Positions 16,592 through 24,732 of a DNA stretch of 64,000 nucleotides are shown one piece after another (position 1 is the stretch's first letter; every line of letters begins with the position of its first letter). The stretch comes from Tropicimonas sediminicola. GTDB taxonomy: Bacteria; Pseudomonadota; Alphaproteobacteria; Rhodobacterales; Rhodobacteraceae. Made by a program: the position numbers and the translations under genes. The notes under the pieces are model-generated. The model was not told the DNA's origin, did no database searches, and saw nothing but the letters and a program-made list of their open reading frames with translations. The DNA lies in NCBI RefSeq assembly GCF_900188335.1, contig NZ_FZOY01000001.1, positions 1-64,000 on the forward strand, read 5' to 3'.

Positions 16592-17968
16592 TCAGGCTTT
16601 CTTCAGGTGGTAGGATTTCGGGCGGGTGAGGGCGTGGAAGCCCAGCACCGACAGGCCGGCGCCGCGGCCGGTGTCCTTGCAGCCGGTCCAGCAGAGCGCC
16701 GGGTCGAGATAGTCGCAGCGGTTCATGAAGACGGTGCCGGTCTGGAGCCGCTTGCCAATGGCGTCCGCGGCGGCGGTGTCGGCCGTCCAGAGCGAGCAGG
16801 TGAGGCCGAAGACGCTGTCGTTCATCAGCGCGATGGCCTCCTCGTCATCCCTGACCGGCATGATGCCGACGACGGGGCCGAAGGTCTCGTCGCGCATCAC
16901 CCGCATGTCGTGGGTGACGTTGGTCAGGATCTGCGGGCTGAGGTAGGTGCCGCCGTCATCCGCCGGGCTGGCCGGAATATGGGCCACGGCGCCGGCTTCC
17001 AGCGCTTCGGTCACCTGGGCGCGCACCTCGTTGGCGAAGCGGACGTTGGCCATCGGGCCGATGGTGGTCTCCGGGTCCAGCGGGTTGCCGAGCTTGTAGC
17101 CCTTCACGATCTCCACGCATTTCTCGAGGAAGGCGTCAAAGACGCTCTCGTGCACGTAGATCCGCTCGATCCCGCAGCAGCACTGGCCCGAGTTGAACAT
17201 CGCTCCGTCGATCAGCGTTTCCGCGGCGGCATTGATATCGGCATCGGCCCGCACGTAGCCCGGGTCCTTGCCGCCAAGCTCGGTCGAGACGGCGGTGAAG
17301 GTGCCTGCGGCGGCCCGTTCCATCGCCTGCCCGCCGCCGACGGAGCCGGTGAAGTTCACGAAGTCGAAGGCGCGGCCGGCGATGAGCGCGGAGGTGGTGT
17401 CGTGGTCGAGGAAGACGTTCTGGAACACGTCGGAGGGGATGCCGGCGGCGTGGAAGGCCTCCGCCATCCTCTCGCCCACCAGCAGGGTCTGGGCCGCGTG
17501 CTTCAACACCACGGTGTTGCCGGCGATCAGCGCCGGCGCGACCGTGTTGATCGCGGTCATGTAGGGGTAGTTCCACGGCGCGACCACGAGGACGACCCCA
17601 TGCGGCTCGCGCTCGATCTTGCGGAGGAACGTGTCGCTGTCCTCGATCACGATCGGAGCAAGCGCCTGATCTGCGATGTCGGCCATGTAGGTGGCGCGTT
17701 CGTTGAAACCTCCGAACTCGCCGCCATAGCGGACCGGGCGGCCCATCTGGTGCGCCAGTTCCACGGCCATGCGGTCGGTGGTCTTGCCCACTTCGGCCAC
17801 GGCAGCGCGGACGAGCGCGATGCGCTCGGCCATCGGGCGGGCGGCCCAGGCGGGTTGTGCGGCGCGGGCGCGGGCGGCGGCGTCAAAGGCGTCGTCCCGG
17901 CTCAGCACGGGACGTTCGGCATAGACCGATCCGTCGATCGGCGAGATGCATTTCACGGTTTTTGTCAT
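16592..17968 (-). CDS. Aldehyde dehydrogenase family protein
   Basis: A 458-residue NAD(P)-dependent aldehyde dehydrogenase. Seen: VVAPWNYPYMTAINTVAPALIAGNTVVLKHA (cofactor binding), FTGSVGGGQAMERAAA, the general-base ELGGKDPGYV near residue 230 and the catalytic cysteine region FNSGQCCCGIERIYV near 265. The DETFGPVVGIMPV stretch near residue 365 is typical. At 458 residues it is slightly shorter than many family members (about 480), but no motif is missing. It sits between the gamma-glutamyl ligase gene and the Fe-alcohol dehydrogenase gene and probably completes oxidation of their product to an acid. Confidence 0.92.
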   Translation of the reverse strand: MTKTVKCISPIDGSVYAERPVLSRDDAFDAAARARAAQPAWAARPMAERIALVRAAVAEVGKTTDRMAVELAHQMGRPVRYGGEFGGFNERATYMADIADQALAPIVIEDSDTFLRKIEREPHGVVLVVAPWNYPYMTAINTVAPALIAGNTVVLKHAAQTLLVGERMAEAFHAAGIPSDVFQNVFLDHDTTSALIAGRAFDFVNFTGSVGGGQAMERAAAGTFTAVSTELGGKDPGYVRADADINAAAETLIDGAMFNSGQCCCGIERIYVHESVFDAFLEKCVEIVKGYKLGNPLDPETTIGPMANVRFANEVRAQVTEALEAGAVAHIPASPADDGGTYLSPQILTNVTHDMRVMRDETFGPVVGIMPVRDDEEAIALMNDSVFGLTCSLWTADTAAADAIGKRLQTGTVFMNRCDYLDPALCWTGCKDTGRGAGLSVLGFHALTRPKSYHLKKA

Positions 17969-18029
17969 GGCTCTTCCAGTTCAGCCGTTGTGAGTGGCCC
18001 GGCCCCGCGGCAGGGGCTGGGCAGATGGG

Positions 18030-19394
18030 TCAAGCGCCCTCGAAGCCGCGCGAGAGCTCCCAGTCGGTCACCACGCGGTCGAAGGCTTCCTGCTCGACTT
18101 CGGCGCAGCGGGTGTAATGGTCGACGACGAAATCGCCCATCGCCTCCCGCAACATCGCGGAGTTGCGAAGGGTTTCGGTCGCGTCGCGCAGCGTGTGGGG
18201 GATCTCGCCGGCGTCGCTGTCCTCGTAGATGTCGCCGACGGTGGCGGGGGGTAGCTCCAGCTTCTCCTCGATCCCCTTGATCCCGGCGGCCAGAAAGGCG
18301 GCCTGGGCGAGATAGGGGTTCATGTCGGAGCCGGCGATACGGCATTCCATGCGCACGCCCTTCGTGCCCTCGCCGCAGAGCCGGAAGCCGGCGGTGCGGT
18401 TGTCCACCGACCATGCGGTCTTGGTGGGGGCGAAGGTGCCCTTCACGAAGCGCTTGTAGCTGTTGACGTAGGGCGCCATGAAGAAGGTGTAGTCCGGCGC
18501 ATAGCGCAGCAGGCCGGCGCAGAAGTTGCGCATCAGGCCGGACATGCCATGCGGCGCTTCGGCATCATAGAACGCAGGCTCGCTGCCGTTCCAGAGCGAC
18601 ATGTGCACGTGGCTGGCGCTGCCGACCTTGTCATGGTGCCACTTGGGCAGGAAACTCGCGGCGTGGCCGTGCAGCCAGGCAATCTCCTTGGTCGCATGCT
18701 TGGCGATGGTGTGGTGATCGGCGCAGGCGAGCGCATCGGCGTAGCGGATGTTCAGCTCTTCCTGGCCGGTCTCGGCCTCGCCCTTGGTATTCTCCACCGG
18801 GATGCCGGCGGCGACCAGGTGGTTGCGCAGCGGGCGCATCAGGAGCTCGTCGCGTCCACTCAGGAGGATGTTGTAATCGGCGTTGTGACCGGAGAGCGTC
18901 TCCAGGTCGCGGTAGCCGGACTTGCGGATCTCCTCGAAGCTCTTCTCGAAGAGGAAGAACTCCAGCTCGGTCGCCATCATCGGGCTGAGGCCCATCGCTT
19001 CGAGCCGGGCGATCTGCGCTTTCAGAACCTGCCGCGGACCATGGGGCACCGGCTCGTGGCTGTGATGGTCGAGGATGTCGCAGAGCACCATAGCCGTGCC
19101 GTCGAGCCAGGGCACCGGGCGAAGGGTGGCGAGGTCGGGCTTCATCACGTAGTCGCCGTAGCCTGCGGCCCAGGAGGTTGAGGCGTAGCCGTCGGGCGTG
19201 GCCATCTCGAGGTCGGTCGCCAGCAGGTAGTTGCAGCAGTGGGTCTCTTCCCAGGCATGGTCCACGAAGTTCCGTGCATGGAAGCGCTTGCCCATGAGCC
19301 GGCCCTGCATGTCGACCTGGCAGACCAGGACGGTGTCGATGGAGCCGTCGTCGACGGCGGCTTTCAGGGCGTCGAAAGTGAGCGGGGCGGGCAT
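18030..19394 (-). CDS. Glutamine synthetase-family gamma-glutamyl ligase (PuuA/IpuC-like)
   Basis: A 454-residue member of the glutamine synthetase fold. Typical blocks are TELEFFLF near residue 145, the NTKGEAETGQEELNIRYADAL segment near 200, HVHMSLW near 265 and the C-terminal MECRIAGSDMNPYL. It lacks the NRSxSxRIP-like wording and adenylylation region of nitrogen-assimilating GlnA, and it sits with oxidoreductases, so it more likely ligates glutamate to an amine (as gamma-glutamylputrescine synthetase or IpuC) than to ammonia. The gene follows dctP by about 100 bases, with a hairpin between. Confidence 0.87.
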   Translation of the reverse strand: MPAPLTFDALKAAVDDGSIDTVLVCQVDMQGRLMGKRFHARNFVDHAWEETHCCNYLLATDLEMATPDGYASTSWAAGYGDYVMKPDLATLRPVPWLDGTAMVLCDILDHHSHEPVPHGPRQVLKAQIARLEAMGLSPMMATELEFFLFEKSFEEIRKSGYRDLETLSGHNADYNILLSGRDELLMRPLRNHLVAAGIPVENTKGEAETGQEELNIRYADALACADHHTIAKHATKEIAWLHGHAASFLPKWHHDKVGSASHVHMSLWNGSEPAFYDAEAPHGMSGLMRNFCAGLLRYAPDYTFFMAPYVNSYKRFVKGTFAPTKTAWSVDNRTAGFRLCGEGTKGVRMECRIAGSDMNPYLAQAAFLAAGIKGIEEKLELPPATVGDIYEDSDAGEIPHTLRDATETLRNSAMLREAMGDFVVDHYTRCAEVEQEAFDRVVTDWELSRGFEGA

Positions 19395-19416
19395 GTTCGT
19401 CCTCTTGTCAATCGGC

Positions 19417-19438
19417 GACCGGCCCCGAGGGGCCGGTC
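19417..19438. other. Strong hairpin between dctP and the gamma-glutamyl ligase gene
   Basis: GACCGGCCCC and GGGGCCGGTC form a perfect 10-bp stem with a 2-base loop. Both neighbours are on the minus strand. The T-rich side lies on the plus strand, so it is not a classical terminator of the operon. It may be an mRNA-stabilising or partial attenuation structure setting high dctP expression relative to the downstream enzymes. Confidence 0.45.
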
Positions 19439-19493
19439 ATTTTCCTTTTGTCGGGCCGGCCCTTGCGGGCCGATCCCTTCTGTGGTCGCGGGG

Positions 19494-20528
19494 TCAACCG
19501 TAGCGGTAGGGCCGGCCGGCCTTCTGCATGTCGGCGTTGTACTTCTTGATGATCTCCACGACCTTGGCCTTGGTCTCGGATTCCGCGGCGATCTCGTCCC
19601 AGAAGGCAACGGCGGCTTCCTCGACGGTCGCCCATTCGGCATCGGGGATCGTGGTGAGCTGCATCTTGTCGCCGTTGACGCGCAGGCTGGCCTCGCCGCC
19701 CCAGTACCACCACTGGCGGTAGTAATGCGACTGGTCGCAGCAGACGCGGAACAGGGTCTGCAGATCGTCGGGCAGCTCGTTCCAGCGGTCCATGTTGGCG
19801 AAGAAGCTGCCGGCCCAGGCGCCGGAGATGTTGTTGGTGAGGAAGTAGTTGGTCACGTCGGCCCAGCCGACCGTGTAATCCTCGGTGATGCCCGACCAGG
19901 CGATGCCGTCCAGCTCGCCGGTCTGCACGGCGACCTCGATGTCCTCCCAGGGCAGGGTCACCGGGACCACGCCGAACTGGGTCAGGAAGCGGCCGGCGGT
20001 GGGGAAGGTGAAGACCCGCTTGCCCTGCAGGTCTGCCAGCGAGTTGATCGGATCCTTGGTGGCGAAGTGGCAGGGATCCCAGGCGCCGGCGGAGATGTGC
20101 TTGACCCCGACCTTGGAATATTCGGCATCCCAGATCTCGTTCAGTCCGTATTGGTTGAACAGCACCGGCACGTCGAGCGAGTAGCGCGAGGCGAAGGGGA
20201 AGTAGCCGCCGAACACGGTCACCTCGGTCGGCGAGGCCATCGAGTCGTCATCTGACTGCACGGCGTCGATGGTGCCGCGCTGGAGCGCCTGGAACAGCTC
20301 GCCCGTCGGCACGAGCTGGTCGGCGTAGAACAGCTCGATCTGCATCCGGTCGCCGGCGATGGTGTTGAACATCTTGATCGCAGGGTCGATCACATGCTCG
20401 GCGAGGGCCGGGCCGGCATAGGTCTGCATCCGCCACTTGATCGTGGATTGGGCGAGCGCCGGCGTCGCCAGCACCGCTCCGGGCGCCAGCGCGGCGGAGC
20501 CTTTGAGGAAATTCCGTCTCGTCGTCAT
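19494..20528 (-). CDS. dctP: TRAP transporter substrate-binding protein (DctP type)
   Basis: A 344-residue periplasmic binding protein. It begins TTRRNFLKGSAALAPGAVLATPALAQ, a twin-arginine type signal peptide, so it is probably exported folded. The mature part (IKWRMQTYAGPALAEHVIDPAIKMFNTIA, the central AGAWDPCHFATKDPINSLADLQGKRVF and a conserved arginine in FTFPTAGRFLTQF) is typical of TRAP receptors for carboxylates or amino-acid-like ligands. ATG at 20528 has AGGAGG six bases upstream; the open frame begins two codons earlier with TTG. It lies downstream of dctM in the same operon. Confidence 0.92.
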   Translation of the reverse strand: MTTRRNFLKGSAALAPGAVLATPALAQSTIKWRMQTYAGPALAEHVIDPAIKMFNTIAGDRMQIELFYADQLVPTGELFQALQRGTIDAVQSDDDSMASPTEVTVFGGYFPFASRYSLDVPVLFNQYGLNEIWDAEYSKVGVKHISAGAWDPCHFATKDPINSLADLQGKRVFTFPTAGRFLTQFGVVPVTLPWEDIEVAVQTGELDGIAWSGITEDYTVGWADVTNYFLTNNISGAWAGSFFANMDRWNELPDDLQTLFRVCCDQSHYYRQWWYWGGEASLRVNGDKMQLTTIPDAEWATVEEAAVAFWDEIAAESETKAKVVEIIKKYNADMQKAGRPYRYG

Positions 20529-20583
20529 GTCCAACCTCCTGTTGGTTTCCTAGGGTTGTCGCCCCGTTCTCGGGGTCTGGTGG

Positions 20584-21909
20584 TTACTTCGAATAGACGT
20601 ACTCGGGCAGCCAGAGCGCGATCTGGGGAAAGACCATCACCAGCGTCAGCGCGCCGACCATCACGAAGACGAAGGGGATGATCGAGACATAGATGTCCTT
20701 GAGCCGGATCTCTGGCGGCGCCATCGCGCGCATCAGGAACAGGTTGTAGCCGAAGGGCGGGGTCATGTAGGCGATCTGCGTGGTGATGGTGTAGAGCACA
20801 CCATACCATATCAGGTCGAAGCCGAGCGCCTTGACCAGCGGCACGTAGAGCGGCGCGACGATCACCAGCATGGCGGTATCGTCGAGGAAGGTGCCCATCA
20901 GGATGAAGCTGAGCTGCATCAGGATCAGGATCATCCACGGGGAAAGCCCGAGCTTCTCGGTGAAGACGCTCTCGATCGCCTTGACCGCGCCAAGCCCGTC
21001 GAACACCGCGCCGAAGGCGAGGGCGGCGAGGATGATCCACATGAACATGCAGGTGATGCCGAGGGTGGCGCGCACCGAATGCTCGAAGACCTCCCAGGTC
21101 ATCCGGCGCTTCACCACGGCGGCGAGGAAGGCCGCGAGCGCTCCGATGGCGGAGCTTTCGACGAGCGAGGTCCAGCCATTGACGAAGGGTACCATCATCG
21201 CCGCGAAGATGAAGATCGGCAGCAGGCCGGCGCGCAGCAGGGCCAGCTTCTCCGACATCGGGATGTCGCGGTCCTCCTCCGGCAGAACCGGGCCGAGCGA
21301 TGGCTGGAGCCGGCAGCGCAGGGCAATGTAGATGACGAACATCGCGGCCATCATCAGCCCCGGGACGACGCCGGCGAGCCAGAGCTGGCCGACCGGCTGG
21401 CGCGCGATCATCGCATAGAGCACGAGCACGACGGAGGGCGGCACGAGGATGCCAAGCGAGGAGCCGGCCTGGATCACGCCCGTCACCATCTGCTTGTCGT
21501 AGCCGCGCTTCAGCAGCTCCGGCAACGCGATGGTGGCGCCGATCGCCATGCCGGCGACCGACAGACCGTTCATCGCCGAGATCAGCACCATCAATCCGAT
21601 GGTCCCGATGGCGAGACCGCCGCGCAGGCCGCCCATCCAGACATGGAACATCTTGTAGAGGTCGTCGGCGATGCGGCTGTTGCTGAGGATGTACCCCATG
21701 AAGATGAACATCGGCAGCGTCAGAAGCGGATACCATTTCATCAGCTTCATCGCGGCCGAGAAGCCGAGGTCGTATCCCCCGCGGTCGCCCCACAGGAAGT
21801 AGGCGGAGATGACGGCAACGAAGCCGATGGCGCCGAAGACGCGCTGCCCGGTGAGCAGCATCAGCATCATCGAGGAGAACATCAGGATGGCGATCATGTC
21901 GTAGGACAT
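20584..21909 (-). CDS. dctM: TRAP transporter large permease (DctM)
   Basis: A 441-residue inner-membrane transporter with about 12 predicted spans. Family features include MLLTGQRVFGAIGFVAVISAYF, LTLPMFIFMGYILSNSRIADDLY, GLSVAGMAIGATIALPELLKRGYDK, AGSSLGILVPPSVVLVLYAMI and GTFLDDTAMLVIVAPLYVPLV. It uses an ion gradient to move the ligand delivered by DctP. Its ATG overlaps the dctQ stop (ATGA), showing translational coupling. Gene order is dctQ-dctM-dctP. Confidence 0.95.
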   Translation of the reverse strand: MSYDMIAILMFSSMMLMLLTGQRVFGAIGFVAVISAYFLWGDRGGYDLGFSAAMKLMKWYPLLTLPMFIFMGYILSNSRIADDLYKMFHVWMGGLRGGLAIGTIGLMVLISAMNGLSVAGMAIGATIALPELLKRGYDKQMVTGVIQAGSSLGILVPPSVVLVLYAMIARQPVGQLWLAGVVPGLMMAAMFVIYIALRCRLQPSLGPVLPEEDRDIPMSEKLALLRAGLLPIFIFAAMMVPFVNGWTSLVESSAIGALAAFLAAVVKRRMTWEVFEHSVRATLGITCMFMWIILAALAFGAVFDGLGAVKAIESVFTEKLGLSPWMILILMQLSFILMGTFLDDTAMLVIVAPLYVPLVKALGFDLIWYGVLYTITTQIAYMTPPFGYNLFLMRAMAPPEIRLKDIYVSIIPFVFVMVGALTLVMVFPQIALWLPEYVYSK

Positions 21910-22433
21910 CAGATCTGCTCCTCGCGCGGATAGGGCACGCCTTTGAGGCGCAGGATGTCCTTGAGCAGTTCCGAGATCGCCTGCAGCAGCATCAGGAAGA
22001 TGCCGGTCACCATGATCACCTTGATCGGCCAGAGATAGGGACGCCAGGCAGTGGGGCTACGCTCGCCGCCGTACTGGAACGAGTAGATCGTGCTGTCGAT
22101 CCCGCCCCAGAGCAGGAAGCCGAGGTAGGTGATCAGGAACAGCACGGTGATCGCGTCGATCTGGCTTTTGCGGCGGTTGCTCCATTCGCCGTAGAGCAGG
22201 TCCATCCGCACGTTGGAGCCCATCTGGATCGAGTAGGGGCCGCCGAGCATGTAATAGGCCACCATGGCGAATTGCGCCATTTCCAGCGTCCAGAGCGATG
22301 GCAGGAAGAAGGTCTTGGAGATCGAGGACCACAGCAGGATGCCCATCATCACGAAGATGCCGTACATCACGATGCGGCCTATGATGCGGTTCATCCCGTC
22401 TATGAGGCGTATGTAGCGTCTGGCGAATTCCAT
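21909..22433 (-). CDS. dctQ: TRAP transporter small permease (DctQ)
   Basis: A 174-residue membrane protein with four predicted spans, the size and topology of DctQ: IGRIVMYGIFVMMGILLWSSISKTFF, LEMAQFAMVAYYMLGGPYSIQMGSNVRMDLLY and a C-terminal IKVIMVTGIFLMLLQAISELLKDI. The G-S-N-V-R-M-D-L motif after the second span is a family hallmark. It comes 26 bases after the amidohydrolase-like gene and overlaps dctM. Confidence 0.93.
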   Translation of the reverse strand: MEFARRYIRLIDGMNRIIGRIVMYGIFVMMGILLWSSISKTFFLPSLWTLEMAQFAMVAYYMLGGPYSIQMGSNVRMDLLYGEWSNRRKSQIDAITVLFLITYLGFLLWGGIDSTIYSFQYGGERSPTAWRPYLWPIKVIMVTGIFLMLLQAISELLKDILRLKGVPYPREEQI

Positions 22434-22459
22434 GTCCGGCCCGTTCGTCTTCCTGCCTG

Positions 22460-23272
22460 TCAGTCCGTCGTTGTCTCTGCGGTGGCCGGCGCGGCCGTAT
22501 CGGCGAGCATGGGAGGGGCGATCTCCCGCAGCAAGCCGGCCAGTTCCGCCGCCACCCGGTGCACGCCCGACGGCGTGTCGATCAGGTCGTTGCGCACCTC
22601 TATCATCACGTTGGCGAGGCCTCGCGCGACCCCGTGGTCCCGCAAGGTATGGGTAACCCCGTCGCTCGCGGCGTAGGGCGCGTTGAGCGCCGTGGCCATC
22701 CCGGTGTGACGGCTCGCGATGGCCATCATCGCGTCGGCCATCCGCGCGTCGGCGTCATGCAGCAGGCCCAGCTCGACCTCGCGCGCGCGGCCCATGTACA
22801 CGGGCGTGAAGCTGTGGATCGTCACCAGCAGGGCGGGCCCGTTGCGCCGGTCGAGCGTGCCAGTCAGTTCCTTGCGGAAGGGGGCGTAGATCTCGCGGGC
22901 GCGTTGTTCGCGGGCGGCTGCGGCCAAGTCCCGGTTGCCGGGAATCTCGAAACGCTCGCTCCGGGCGGGGACGGCGTCGTGGGCCTCGGGCGGGCGGTTG
23001 CAATCGTAGACCAGCCGGGAGACCCGCGCGGCGACAAGTGGCGCGTCGAGCTCCGCCATCAGTTCGACAGCCAGGTCGCGGGCGCCGATGTCCCAGGCCG
23101 CGTGGGAATGCTTGGCTTCCTCGTCCAGCCCGAGCTCGCCCAGGGCTGCCGGAATGAAGCGCGATGCATGTTCGCAGACCAGCACGAAGCCACCGCGGCC
23201 GCCCGCATTCAGGGTGCGGACAGGCGGGCCTTCCTTCGGCCCGAGCAGGGATGACTCGGTCGCTTGGATCAT
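22460..23272 (-). CDS. N-formylglutamate amidohydrolase family protein
   Basis: A protein of about 270 residues of the HutG/N-formylglutamate deformylase family of zinc-dependent amidohydrolases. Seen: VLVCEHASRFIP with the metal-ligand EH pair, AWDIGARDLAVELM, VYDCNRPPEA, LLVTIHSFTP and ANVMIEVRNDLI. Known members cleave N-formylglutamate; related proteins act on other N-acyl or glutamyl compounds. No histidine degradation gene is nearby. It is the first gene of the operon containing a gamma-glutamyl ligase, so release of glutamate from a glutamylated intermediate is an attractive inference. Start: ATG at 23272 is preferred; one at 23281 is possible. Confidence 0.85.
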   Translation of the reverse strand: MIQATESSLLGPKEGPPVRTLNAGGRGGFVLVCEHASRFIPAALGELGLDEEAKHSHAAWDIGARDLAVELMAELDAPLVAARVSRLVYDCNRPPEAHDAVPARSERFEIPGNRDLAAAAREQRAREIYAPFRKELTGTLDRRNGPALLVTIHSFTPVYMGRAREVELGLLHDADARMADAMMAIASRHTGMATALNAPYAASDGVTHTLRDHGVARGLANVMIEVRNDLIDTPSGVHRVAAELAGLLREIAPPMLADTAAPATAETTTD

Positions 23273-23316
23273 GCCTCCCATTGGTCAGACCCGTTCCTGA
23301 CCTGTCAACAAGATTT

Positions 23317-23353
23317 CTGTAGACATCGTTACAAAGCGATTTTAGCCTGTAGA
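23317..23353. promoter_or_regulatory. Direct repeat CTGTAGA spaced 30 bp in the divergent RpiR/operon promoter
   Basis: CTGTAGA occurs at 23317-23323 and again at 23347-23353, a spacing of 30 bp, close to three helical turns. Both copies are in the AT-rich gap between the divergent starts at 23272 and 23378. This is a candidate operator pair for the RpiR regulator. Confidence 0.4.
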
Positions 23354-23377
23354 ATATGTTATGAAAGCAGGCAGGTC

Positions 23378-24256
23378 GTGTCCGGAACCGTCCCCAGGAA
23401 AACGGTGAAGCAGCTTCTGCAGGACAACATGTCGGAGCTGACCCGTTCGGAACTGCAGCTCGCGAATGTCCTGCTGCGCGACTATCCCATGGTCGGGTTG
23501 CAATCGATCACGCGTTTCGCCACCGCGGCGGAGGTTTCTACCCCGACGGTCATCCGCATGGCGCGCAAGCTGGGGTTCGACGGCTTCCCGACGCTTCAGG
23601 AGGCGCTGCGCGACGAGGTGGCGGCGCAGATCAAGAAGCCGATCTCCAAGCACGAGGACTGGGCTTCCGGGGGCAGCGACGAGCATGCCGTCAACCGCTT
23701 TGCCGAGGCCGTCGCCGACAACCTGCGCCACACGCTGGAACGGCTGGACCGGGCGCAGTTCGATGCGGTCGCGGGGCTGCTCGCCGACACCGGCCGGCAG
23801 GTTTATGTTGCCGGCGGGCGGATCACCCGGTCGAACGCCGACTACCTCTTCAACCACTTGCAGATCATTCGCCCGAACGTCACCCAGATCGGCAATTCGG
23901 TGAATGTCTGGCCGCAGTACATCCTCGACATGGACGAGACGGCGACGCTCGTGCTGTTCGACATTCGCCGCTACGAGAGCGACATGTTCCGGCTGGCGAC
24001 GCTTGCCCGCGAGCGGGGCTGCAAGCTCGTGCTGTTCACCGACCAGTGGGGCTCGCCCATCGGCAAGGTCGCCCAGCATGTCTTCCATGCGCAGGTGGAG
24101 GTGCCGTCGAGCTGGGACTCCACCATCGCGATCATGCTCATCGTCGAGGCGCTGATTGCCGAGGTGCAGCGCGCTCGTTGGGAGCAGAGCCGCCACCGGA
24201 TCGAGGAGCTCGAAGCCATGTTCTCGACGACCCGGCTGTTCCGGTCCCCGGACTGA
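23378..24256 (+). CDS. MurR/RpiR-family transcriptional regulator
   Basis: A 292-residue regulator. Residues 10-85 are the RpiR helix-turn-helix domain (LTRSELQLANVLLRDYPMVGLQSITRFATAAEVSTPTVIRMARKLGFDGFPTLQEALR, split here only for description). Residues 125-255 are the SIS sugar-isomerase fold used for ligand sensing (VYVAGGRITRSNADYLFNHL, ETATLVLFDIRRYESDMF, CKLVLFTD). Family members usually sense phosphosugars, but several in this order control amine or taurine use. The start is the GTG at 23378, preceded by GGCAGG; the open frame extends 38 codons upstream into the promoter. It is divergent from the TRAP/gamma-glutamyl operon, which it probably controls. Confidence 0.88.
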   Translation: MSGTVPRKTVKQLLQDNMSELTRSELQLANVLLRDYPMVGLQSITRFATAAEVSTPTVIRMARKLGFDGFPTLQEALRDEVAAQIKKPISKHEDWASGGSDEHAVNRFAEAVADNLRHTLERLDRAQFDAVAGLLADTGRQVYVAGGRITRSNADYLFNHLQIIRPNVTQIGNSVNVWPQYILDMDETATLVLFDIRRYESDMFRLATLARERGCKLVLFTDQWGSPIGKVAQHVFHAQVEVPSSWDSTIAIMLIVEALIAEVQRARWEQSRHRIEELEAMFSTTRLFRSPD

Positions 24257-24640
24257 GCTGGCGGGCAGCTGACGTGCTCCGTTCAAGATGCATATGCGTT
24301 GTTGATTTAACCGCTTGTGTGGCGGGCCGCGTCGGGCGCGGCCCGGCCTGACGATGATGCGGCAGTCGACGTCGCTCGCAGGAGCGCAAGCGGCACGAAT
24401 GCAAGCGAATCGGCGACGGCTGCGTCGAGAATCATTGAGCAAGGGGCGCGTGCGATGGGCTCCCGAGATGGTGATTTGGGCACGATTTTTCGGTGTCGGC
24501 AGCTCTTAATGTGTATAATAAATGCACAAAAAAATCTGATGGCGTTACCCTTCGCCTCATTGTGGGCATTTGGGGTCGATTATAGAAGTATCTGTGAAAT
24601 ACATTTTTGTTTTCGTCGGATAAATTCAAATATTCATAAT
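24257..24640. other. Intergenic region with GC hairpin and AT-rich promoter-like tract
   Basis: After the RpiR gene a perfect 8-bp hairpin (GGGCCGCG with CGCGGCCC, 24324-24344) may end its transcript. From about 24480 to 24640 the DNA becomes clearly AT-rich (tracts such as TAATAAATG and AATATTCATAATT), unlike the rest of the window. It leads to the FNR-like box at 24641. No gene was recognised here. Confidence 0.5.
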
Positions 24641-24654
24641 TTGTGTTGGATCAA
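24641..24654 (+). promoter_or_regulatory. FNR-type box upstream of the octaheme cytochrome gene
   Basis: TTGTGTTGGATCAA matches the TTGAT-N4-ATCAA consensus with a perfect right half and three of five in the left. A -10-like TATCTC at 24677-24682 is centred exactly 32 bp from the box centre, the geometry of class II FNR activation (-41.5), giving a predicted start near 24689, 44 bases before the start codon. Activation when oxygen is low would suit the gene. Confidence 0.45.
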
Positions 24655-24732
24655 GGCAGGGCGTTTCGCGCCCCTGTATCTCTGGAGGCGGTCAGGTGCG
24701 CCCGCGCCGCCTGGAGATGGAGGGACCCGTTC

